Below are positions 1 to 6,964 of a stretch of 10,195 bases of DNA, in pieces. The translations under genes were made by a program, and so were the position numbers. Under the pieces are notes generated by a model. The model made no database searches, was not told the origin of the DNA, and worked only from the letters and a program-made list of their open reading frames with translations. The DNA is from Candidatus Eiseniibacteriota bacterium (GTDB taxonomy: Bacteria > Eisenbacteria > RBG-16-71-46 > CAIMUX01 > VGJL01): positions 1 through 10,195 of the forward strand of contig WJJW01000258.1 in the NCBI GenBank assembly GCA_014729455.1. Direction: 5' to 3'. The first letter of the stretch is position 1. The number at the start of each line of letters is the position of its first letter.

Positions 1-1
1 G

Positions 2-499
2 CTTCGGCTGGTGCTTCCGCAGGGGGGAGAGGTGGAGATCCGCTCCGACGAGCACCGGGCATATCCTCGGGCATTGCGCCGGGTGGAGGGTCTGTGTGTG
101 CGGGGGCACGCGGTGATCTCCTCGAGGCGAGCGCGGACGCCGGGCAACCCGCTGTTTCCCGTGAACTTGCTGGATCTGTTGGTGCGCCACTCGGGGAGCA
201 ACCACAAGCGGGAGACGATCGCCTTCTCCAAGAGGCGGCAGGCGGCGGCCGAGCGGCTGGCGATCTTCCAGGTCTGGCGCAACTACATGAAGTCGTTCTC
301 GGAGCGCAAGCAGGATGCGACGCCGGCGCAGCGGTTGAGCCTCCGGGAGGGCAAGCTGACGGTGAAGGAGCTGCTGGGAGGGCGGCTGTTTCCGGCTCGG
401 GTACGGCTTCCGGAGCGGCTCATGCGCTACTACCGGCGGGAGGTGAAGACGCGGCAGGTCGCCAACGGGCGGCGGCACGCGCTGCGCTACGCCTTCTAG
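2..499 (+). CDS. Transposase-like protein, C-terminal fragment (5' end outside window)
   Basis: The frame is open from the left edge, so the true start lies outside the window; the GTG at position 11 is unlikely to be the start. The fragment (about 165 residues) contains SDEHRAYPRAL near its beginning, which looks like the second catalytic Asp region of a DDE-type transposase. It then has a GNPLFPVNLLDLLVRHSG stretch and NHKRETIAFSKRRQ, where the Glu could be the third acidic residue, followed by WRNYMKSFSERKQDA and a basic C-terminus. This pattern resembles a family of transposase or hypothetical proteins repeatedly found in GC-rich uncultured bacteria. I cannot place it in a named IS family. 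The product would cut and rejoin DNA ends of its element. The 3' end is intact (TAG) and a hairpin follows 6 nt later. Coding status is well supported; the transposase assignment is moderate because the N-terminal half is not visible. Confidence 0.6.
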   Translation, partial: LRLVLPQGGEVEIRSDEHRAYPRALRRVEGLCVRGHAVISSRRARTPGNPLFPVNLLDLLVRHSGSNHKRETIAFSKRRQAAAERLAIFQVWRNYMKSFSERKQDATPAQRLSLREGKLTVKELLGGRLFPARVRLPERLMRYYRREVKTRQVANGRRHALRYAF

Positions 500-505
500 T
501 ACGAA

Positions 506-537
506 GAGGGGGAATCGCCCAACCGACGATCCCCCTC
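506..537. terminator. Hairpin after the transposase-like gene; possible bidirectional terminator or IS-end structure
   Basis: The left arm GAGGGGGAATCG (506-517) and right arm CGATCCCCCTC (527-537) pair over 11 bp with one bulged A, around a 9-nt loop. The hairpin begins 6 nt after the transposase-like stop and lies 47 nt past the rnhA stop on the other strand, so it could end transcripts from both sides. Neither side has a real T-run (TTC only on the minus strand), so it is not a textbook intrinsic terminator. It could instead be a subterminal structure of the mobile element. The pairing is seen directly; the role is inferred. Confidence 0.45.
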
Positions 538-584
538 GATCTTGGATCTCCGGAGCTGCAATCTTCGAAACACAATCTATAGCT

Positions 585-1079
585 CTACGGATCGTCGACG
601 TGGCGGGCCTTGCGACCCTTCCCCCGGATCTCCTCGCACGCGCGCACGGCCAGCCGATCGCACTCCTCGTTCTCCGGATGGCCGGCATGACCGCGCACCC
701 AATGGAAGTCGATCCGCTGTTGCCTTTCGACGAGATCCAGCAGAGCCCGCCACAGGTCCTCGTTCAGGACCGGCTTCTTCGCCGCCGTCTTCCAGCCGCG
801 CCGCACCCAGTCGTGGATCCACTCGGTGATCCCCTTGGCGACGTAGACCGAGTCGGTATAGACGTCGACGTCGGAGGGACGCCGCAGCAGGCGGAGCCCC
901 TCGATCACCGCGGTCAGCTCCATCCGATTGTTCGTCGTCGCGGGGGCGCCGCCCGAGATCGTCCGGCGCGCGCCGGTCGAATCATCGACGAGGATCGCTC
1001 CCCATCCGCCCGGACCGGGGTTGCCGCTGCAAGCCCCGTCGGTGTACAGCCGGACCTTCTCGCCGCCCACCGCGGTCAT
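585..1079 (-). CDS. rnhA: Ribonuclease HI
   Basis: This 164-residue protein is close to the usual bacterial RNase HI length (about 155). It cleaves the RNA strand of RNA:DNA hybrids in the cytoplasm and so removes R-loops, Okazaki primers and stray ribonucleotide stretches. The fold signature is complete: YTDGACSGNPGPGGWG near the N-terminus with catalytic Asp14, NNRMELTAVIEGL with Glu54, YTDSVYV with Asp76, and WVRGHAGHPENEECDRLA with His131 and Asp141. These correspond to the four acidic metal ligands and the flexible His of the family. The basic segment WVRRGWKTAAKKPV (91-104) matches the hybrid-binding basic protrusion of the E. coli type. The ATG overlaps the TGA of the upstream Yip1-like gene (ATGA), and GGAG lies 7 nt upstream inside that gene, so translation is probably coupled. 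A longer in-frame extension upstream is rejected because it would run antisense-framed through the neighbouring gene. Confidence 0.96.
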   Translation of the reverse strand: MTAVGGEKVRLYTDGACSGNPGPGGWGAILVDDSTGARRTISGGAPATTNNRMELTAVIEGLRLLRRPSDVDVYTDSVYVAKGITEWIHDWVRRGWKTAAKKPVLNEDLWRALLDLVERQQRIDFHWVRGHAGHPENEECDRLAVRACEEIRGKGRKARHVDDP

Positions 1080-2116
1080 CCCGCGGCTCCGAGTCCGGGG
1101 AATGAACGGACGACGAGAAAGAAGTAGATCCCGGCGATCAGGACGAACGGGATCAGGACCGCCAGCAGCGCCGAAGAACCCTCCATCTCCTGGTTGCGGA
1201 TCAGACCGCGGACCGAGAGGAGGACCACCCAGATCCAACCGATCAGGTTCCCGCAGATCGGGATCACGGTCAGCACCAGCGGAGCGATCGAGTAGTTGAC
1301 GATCCGGAACGTGTCGGTCATCCCGCGCGCCGGGTTGCCGAACATCCGCAGGAAGAGGTGGACCACCCAGCTCCAGAGGAACGCGAAGAGCGGATAGAAC
1401 AGGATCGCCACGCCATGGGAACTGAAGATGTCGCCCGCCCCGGGCATCTCCATTCCCGGCTCGGCGCCTGGCACCGAGGCGAGGAACTCGCGCACGTTGT
1501 CGCCGAGCCCGGCCCAGAGGAGCGCGCCATAGATCGCTTCGACCAGCGAGGCGATCGCGTAGATCAGCAGTCCGAACGTGAGCGCGGGAAACACCGACAC
1601 GCCACGGGCGATCCGGCGGAAGAAGTCGTCCACTTCACGGAAGGCGAGGGCGACCGTCCAGATCGCGCGGGGCGTGATGCCGAGCCGGTCGCCCATCTCC
1701 CACGGGATCGGATCGCCGGCGGAAGGTCCCGGCTCCGGTGGCTCCGGTTCCAGTCGCTCCGATTCCCGTTCCGGAGGCGCCGGTTTCTCCGTCGGCTCCG
1801 CTTCGCGATCCCGTTCGGGCTCGGGTTCAACGCCCGCGACGGGATCCGGTTCGGACTCCGGTTCGGGCTCGGGTCCTCGCTCCGTCTCGGTCCCCGCCTC
1901 GATCTTCTCTTCGGCCTCCGGAGATTCCTCCGGCACCGACCCGGGCGGCGCCCAGGAACGGAAGAACTGGAGCTGTCCGGCCTGCTTCCAATCGCCGGAG
2001 GTCAGGATCTCGCTCGAGACGGGCGTCTCCGCCTGCACTCGTCCTTCCTGAATCGCCCGGATGAACTCCTCGTAAGAGAACTCCCGGACCTCATCCTCCA
2101 GTCGTACGCGGATCAT
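1076..2116 (-). CDS. Yip1-family membrane protein with N-terminal GYF_2-like segment and Glu/Pro-rich linker
   Basis: This 346-residue protein has three visible parts. Residues 1-55 (FSYEEFIRAIQEGRV ... DWKQAGQLQFF) look like a GYF_2/DUF4339-type module, a small domain common at the N-terminus of bacterial membrane proteins. Residues about 58-133 form a disordered linker made mainly of Glu, Pro, Arg and Ser. Residues about 170-340 contain roughly four hydrophobic segments (near 174-200, 235-258, 275-303, 315-336). The signature TFRIVNYSIAPLVLTVIPI, then IGWIWVVLLSVRGL, is typical of the Yip1 domain. In eukaryotes Yip1 proteins act in vesicle transport with Rab GTPases; the bacterial role is unknown and none is claimed. 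The ATG is preceded by AGGAGGA. The C-terminal TGA overlaps the rnhA start. A longer in-frame reading frame extends upstream of the ATG but runs antisense to yjbQ and has no support. Confidence 0.85.
   Translation of the reverse strand: MIRVRLEDEVREFSYEEFIRAIQEGRVQAETPVSSEILTSGDWKQAGQLQFFRSWAPPGSVPEESPEAEEKIEAGTETERGPEPEPESEPDPVAGVEPEPERDREAEPTEKPAPPERESERLEPEPPEPGPSAGDPIPWEMGDRLGITPRAIWTVALAFREVDDFFRRIARGVSVFPALTFGLLIYAIASLVEAIYGALLWAGLGDNVREFLASVPGAEPGMEMPGAGDIFSSHGVAILFYPLFAFLWSWVVHLFLRMFGNPARGMTDTFRIVNYSIAPLVLTVIPICGNLIGWIWVVLLSVRGLIRNQEMEGSSALLAVLIPFVLIAGIYFFLVVRSFPGLGAAG
1718..1945 (-). repeat. Low-complexity coding repeat (Glu/Pro linker)
   Basis: On the plus strand this stretch is a run of imperfect CTCCGGTTC / CGGGCTCGG units, and on the coding strand it encodes a Glu-Pro-Arg-Ser linker (residues about 58-133 of the Yip1-like protein), including PEPEPESEPDP and EPEPPEPGP. 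It is likely to vary in length between strains by slippage. Its acidic composition suggests an extended cytoplasmic tether between the N-terminal module and the membrane domain. Confidence 0.7.
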
Positions 2117-2149
2117 CGCTCCTCCTCGCGCCGATCGCGGCGGCGTCGC

Positions 2150-2180
2150 TATGCTATGCTGCGCGGGTTGCAGGCTGCAA
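2150..2180. promoter_or_regulatory. Divergent promoter region with perfect 13-bp palindrome
   Basis: The 75 bp between two divergent start codons (2117-2191) contains TATGCTATGCT (2150-2160), two overlapping copies of a -10-like hexamer for the plus strand. On the minus strand the same bases read as TAGCAT, with TTGCAG 18 nt upstream as a weak -35. The perfect inverted repeat TTGCAG-G-CTGCAA lies at 2168-2180, about where yjbQ transcription would begin if the 2155-2160 hexamer is its -10. It could be an operator or a short 5'-UTR hairpin. The sequence elements are visible; promoter function is inferred and the hexamers are weak. Confidence 0.35.
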
Positions 2181-2191
2181 GGAACCGGGGA

Positions 2192-2602
2192 ATGGCGATC
2201 CAGGAGACCCTCACCGTACGCACCTCCCGCCGGCGGGAGCTGCTCGACCTGACCGACCGCGTCCGCGACGTGGTGCGGAAGAGCGGCGTCGCGGCAGGAA
2301 CCTGCCACGTCTTCGTCACCGGCGCCACCGCGGCGATCATCGTCAACGAGAACGACGACCCGCAGCTCCTCGACGACTTCATGGACGCGTTCGACCGGCT
2401 CGTTCCCGAGGGCCGCTGGCGCCACGACCGGATCGACGACAACGGGGCCGCCCACATCAAGGCGGCCGCCCTCGGTCCGGGCGAGATCCTCCCGATCGCG
2501 GCGGGCGACCTCGCGCTCGGGCGGTGGCAGAACATCTTCCTCTGCGAGTTCGACGGGCCCCGGGGGTCGCGGGACGTGATCGTCACGATCCACGGAGGGT
2601 GA
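2192..2602 (+). CDS. yjbQ: YjbQ / UPF0047 family protein (COG0432)
   Basis: This 136-residue protein matches the E. coli YjbQ length (138). Family features run in order: CHVFVTGATAAIIVNENDDP (38-57), LLDDFMDAFDRLVPEGRW (59-76), the conserved AAHIKAAALGPGE (86-98) with His88, LALGRWQNIFLCEFDG (107-122), and a C-terminal GSRDVIVTI. Members form compact beta-rich trimers. Some databases name them 'secondary thiamine-phosphate synthase' because certain members show weak thiamine-phosphate synthase activity, but the physiological role is unsettled. Here the usual HT in the 'HTSAA..INEN' motif is GA (Gly44-Ala45), as in a subgroup carrying GSTAA instead. ATG 2192 is chosen over an upstream in-frame ATG (2156) because it lines up with the family N-terminus and has AAGGA about 8 nt upstream. 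A release-factor-like gene follows 6 nt after its stop, so they are probably co-transcribed. Confidence 0.9.
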   Translation: MAIQETLTVRTSRRRELLDLTDRVRDVVRKSGVAAGTCHVFVTGATAAIIVNENDDPQLLDDFMDAFDRLVPEGRWRHDRIDDNGAAHIKAAALGPGEILPIAAGDLALGRWQNIFLCEFDGPRGSRDVIVTIHGG

Positions 2603-2608
2603 GCCCGC

Positions 2609-2968
2609 ATGGCGTTGCGCTGGACCCGAGAGATGCGACGCCTCCTCGAGGAGTGCGACGTCACGCCGTTTCGTTCCTCCGGCCCCGGCGGACAGAAGAA
2701 GAACAAGACCGAATCGTCGGTCCGCGTCCGCCACCGCCCGACGGGACTCGTGCGGATCGCCACCGAGAGCCGCAGCCAGTCGGCCAACAAGCTCCGCGCC
2801 CTCGACCGGATCCGCCAGGCTCTGGAGGAGCGGGCGCGCCGGCCGAAGAAGCGGATCCGGACCCGTCCGACGACCGCCTCCCGCCAGCGCCGGACGGCCG
2901 AGAAGAAAGCCCGGTCCCGGACCAAGGAGATGCGGCGCCCGATCCGCCCGGGAGAGGAACCGGCGTGA
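2609..2968 (+). CDS. Peptide chain release factor-like protein (GGQ domain, ribosome-rescue type)
   Basis: This 119-residue protein carries the class-I release factor catalytic core: SSGPGGQKKNKTESSVRV with Gly27-Gly28-Gln29. The GGQ loop triggers hydrolysis of peptidyl-tRNA in the ribosomal peptidyl transferase centre. No codon-recognition domain is present. After the core, HRPTGLVRIATESRSQSANK leads into a Lys/Arg-rich tail (about 80-112). This is the plan of ArfB/YaeJ and the mitochondrial C12orf65 (mtRF-R) proteins, whose basic tails sit in the empty mRNA channel or on rRNA of stalled ribosomes. The core sequence (GPGGQKKNKT, PTGLV, SRSQSANK) looks closer to the C12orf65-like group than to ArfB. 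The GGAGGG at the end of yjbQ serves as ribosome binding site 9 nt before this ATG. The rescue role is inferred from architecture; the GGQ assignment is firm. Confidence 0.88.
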   Translation: MALRWTREMRRLLEECDVTPFRSSGPGGQKKNKTESSVRVRHRPTGLVRIATESRSQSANKLRALDRIRQALEERARRPKKRIRTRPTTASRQRRTAEKKARSRTKEMRRPIRPGEEPA

Positions 2969-3017
2969 GGGAAAACCGCGGCTTGCGGAGGGCCGGTTTC
3001 CGGGTTATCAGTGGGCC

Positions 3018-3965
3018 ATGGCCGCCCAATCCACCGACTTCTACCTAAATCTCGACCGTTGGGAGGCCCTCTCGGCGGTGGAGCGCCAGCGTGGACGCTG
3101 GGAAGCCCGGATCGAGAGCCCCGCGGTCCGGTTGGAGCCGGTCCGCCAGGAAGCGATGGTCGCGGCGGCCTGGGGCCTGAACAGCACGACGCCGATCAAC
3201 CGGACGATCCGGGAGCGGATCCTCTCCCCTTCCCAGCCGCAAGACGCACCGAGGGAGCACGAGCGCGCCTGGAGTTACTTCCGGGCGATCCAGTTCGTCC
3301 ACGGCTGGTACCGGGCGTTCGGATGGTCCCGGGGAGAGGTCGCCCAGCTCTGCCGGATCCTGGCGGAGCCGGCGAGCGAGGAGACCGAGCGATCCGCCTC
3401 GGTCCTCCTCTTCCTTCGCAACCATGCCGGGAAGATCGAGAGAGAGGCGGGCGGAGCGACCCTGCTCGAGCTGGCCGCCTTTTACGGTGGATTACGTCAT
3501 GTCTTTACAAAGGATCCCACCCATCCCCACCTATTTCTTCTCGGACTCCGGATGATGCTCCTTCAGAGGGGGTACATCCAGACCCTCTTCGCCCCGATCG
3601 AACTCTCCTGGATCGATCCCGGACTCGCCGCCGATCCGGAGACCTCCCCCCCGTGGGACGACCGTACCGGAGACCTCGAGGAACGTCTCGGTCTGTGGCT
3701 CGACCATCTCGTCCGTCTCCTGCTCCACGCCGGCACCCGGGCCGAGGAGCTCTGGCGCCGGACCCAGGTGGTCAGTTCCCGGTCCGCCCTCCAGGAGGCG
3801 ATCCTCACCCTCGCCCACCGCAACGGGCGCGTCACCGCCGGGGACGTCCTCCGCGAGACCGGGGCGAACCGGAACACCGTCAAGGACAACCTCGCCCGTC
3901 TCGTCCGATCCGGCCTCCTCCGCCGGCAGGGCGCGAAGCGCGGAACGGTGTATCTTCCGGTCTGA
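3018..3965 (+). CDS. Winged-helix protein with probable degenerate Fic fold
   Basis: This 315-residue protein is not recognised by sequence alone. The C-terminus (about 255-315) is a clear winged helix: ALQEAILTLAHRNGRVTAGD, ETGANRNTVKDNLARLV, then SGLLRRQGAKRGTVYLPV, the form that ends many Fic-family proteins. The body follows the Fic order: an ERAWSYFRAIQFVHGWYRAF helix (83-101), GEVAQLCRIL (106-115), ELAAFYGGLRHVFTKDPTHP (151-170), LLGLRMMLLQRGY (174-186) and a LEERLGLWLDHLVRLLL helix (220-236). The catalytic loop HPFxxGNGR is absent; only a loose HVF...THP remains, so AMPylation is not expected. Fic domains normally transfer AMP to target proteins, often in toxin modules or regulators. 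This one may be a DNA-binding regulator using the fold as a sensor. The N-terminal 80 residues show no known motif. It sits 33 nt before gpmI. Coding confidence is high; the Fic relationship is tentative. Confidence 0.7.
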   Translation: MAAQSTDFYLNLDRWEALSAVERQRGRWEARIESPAVRLEPVRQEAMVAAAWGLNSTTPINRTIRERILSPSQPQDAPREHERAWSYFRAIQFVHGWYRAFGWSRGEVAQLCRILAEPASEETERSASVLLFLRNHAGKIEREAGGATLLELAAFYGGLRHVFTKDPTHPHLFLLGLRMMLLQRGYIQTLFAPIELSWIDPGLAADPETSPPWDDRTGDLEERLGLWLDHLVRLLLHAGTRAEELWRRTQVVSSRSALQEAILTLAHRNGRVTAGDVLRETGANRNTVKDNLARLVRSGLLRRQGAKRGTVYLPV

Positions 3966-3983
3966 GAGGCCGCGACCGAAACG

Positions 3984-3991
3984 AAAGGAGG
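3984..3991 (+). promoter_or_regulatory. Strong ribosome binding site for gpmI, fixing a TTG start
   Basis: AAAGGAGG is a near-perfect anti-16S match placed 7 nt before TTG 3999. It decides the start codon, because the first in-frame ATG lies about 70 codons downstream, just before the catalytic serine. A strong Shine-Dalgarno paired with a weak start codon suggests tuned rather than maximal translation. Confidence 0.8.
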
Positions 3992-3998
3992 CGAATCG

Positions 3999-5653
<1,655 letters not shown>

Positions 5654-5657
<4 letters not shown>

Positions 5658-6961
5658 ACGATCCGAATGACCGATCCGAGCCCACCGAGTCCCCCGATCT
5701 CCCCGAACGGGTCGACGTCGCCGTCATCGGCGGCGGTCTGTCCGGCCTGATCTGCGCGCGCGCGCTGTCCCGCGCCGGCCGCGACGTCCACGTCTTCGAA
5801 GCCGAGGAGGAGATCGGCGGCCGGATGCGGACCGAGCGCCACCGCGAGGGGTTCTTGCTCGACCACGGCTTCCACGTGACCGTAACCGGCTACCCGAGCT
5901 TCGCGCGGGAGATCGACGCCGGCACGCTCGATCTGCAGCCATTCGACCCGGGCTGCCTCATCGCGCGCGCCGGCCGGTTGGTTCCCTTGACGGATCCGGA
6001 GCGCGGCGGGAGCCTGCGCGAGGCGCTGGCGTTCCCGCTCGCCTCGCTCGGCGACAAGTGGAAGCTCCGGGGAATGCGCAACCGTCTCCGCGGCGAGGAC
6101 GAGGCGGCGATCCGCCGGCGTCCGGACCGCGCGGCGCTCGACCACCTGCGCGGGCTCGGCTTCTCCGAGAAGGTGATCGGCTCGTTCTTCGTTCCGTTCT
6201 TCCGCGGCGTCTTCCTCGATCCCGATCTCGGGATCTCCTCCCGCTACTTCGAGTCGGTCTTCAAGGCGCTCGACGCGGGGCCGGTCGGGATCCCCGCGGC
6301 CGGGACCGGCGCGATCCCGCGGCAGGTCGCCGCCGCGATTCCGGACGGGGCGATCCACACCTCCGCCCGGGTCGACGGACTCCTCGGTGATGGCGACGCG
6401 GTCGAGGGGATCCGGGTCGGCGAGCGGGAGGTGCGCGCCGAGAGGACCGTGCTCGCCGTCGAACCGAGCGTCGCGGCGGAGCTGTCCGGACTGGAGATGC
6501 CGGAGTACGCCCACCGCGGCGTCACCGTCTGCTACTTCACGGCCGACCGGCCTCCGACCGAGGAGAAGCGACTCGTGGTCGTCGCCGAGCCCGGGACCTG
6601 GACGAGCCACTTCGCCGTCCTCTCGAACGTCGCGCCGGCGCTCGCGCCGGAAGGGCGCCACCTGCTGATGGGCGCGATCCTGGGGACGCACGACATCCAC
6701 GACGGCGACATCTCCGAGAAGATCCGCCACGACATGGCCTACTACTTCCCGCACGGGCTGACCCACACCTGGCGCTGGCTGCGAACGGTGAAGCTCCCGC
6801 ACGCCCAGTGGGCGCTGGAGCCGGGGATGGCGGAACGGCTGCCGGAGGCGCGGACGCGCCGCCCCGGCCTCGTCCTGGCGGGCGACCTCACCCGCGAGCC
6901 GAGCGTGGAGGGGGCGATCCGGTCGGGGCTGGAGGCGGCGGAGGCGGTCGCCGGAAACTAG
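5654..6961 (+). CDS. FAD-dependent oxidoreductase, amine oxidase / phytoene desaturase-like
   Basis: This 435-residue protein has an N-terminal Rossmann dinucleotide-binding motif VAVIGGGLSGLICARAL (22-38), the ribose-binding acidic residue at Glu49 (HVFEAEEEIGGRMRT, 46-60) and GFLLDHGFHV (66-75). Further on are FFVPFFRGVFLDPDLGISSR (178-197) and GIPAAGTGAIPRQVA (212-226). It ends in RPGLVLAGDLTREPSVEGAI, the C-terminal FAD contact, followed by a helix. This matches the flavin-containing amine oxidase / CrtI-like superfamily, a soluble group often annotated only as NAD(P)/FAD-dependent oxidoreductase. Relatives oxidise carotenoids, amines or protoporphyrinogen; the substrate cannot be read from the sequence, and no carotenoid genes are adjacent. 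No signal peptide is seen; the first 20 residues are polar and disordered. The ATG overlaps the gpmI TGA (ATGA) with AGGAGA about 10 nt upstream, indicating translational coupling. The stop is 3 nt from the convergent cytochrome gene. Confidence 0.88.
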
Positions 6962-6964
6962 GGG

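Noticed and set aside
94..582. Second plus-strand frame overlapping the transposase-like gene
   Set aside because: It is Gly/Ala-rich low-complexity translation typical of a +1 shadow; the other frame carries the conserved transposase-like sequence.
1080..1238. N-terminal extension of rnhA by 53 residues
   Set aside because: It overlaps the end of the Yip1-like gene in another frame. ATG 1079 gives the normal RNase HI N-terminus and a standard ATGA overlap.
2117..2734. Upstream extension of the Yip1-like reading frame on the minus strand
   Set aside because: It lies opposite yjbQ and the start of the release-factor-like gene, shows no domain, and the ATG at 2116 has a good ribosome binding site and a sensible N-terminal module.
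2970..3001. Inverted repeat GGAAAACCG ... CGGTTTCC between the release-factor-like and Fic-like genes
   Set aside because: The stem is 8 bp with a bulge and a 15-nt loop and has no T-run after it. It is too weak to call a terminator, although it could slightly separate the two genes.
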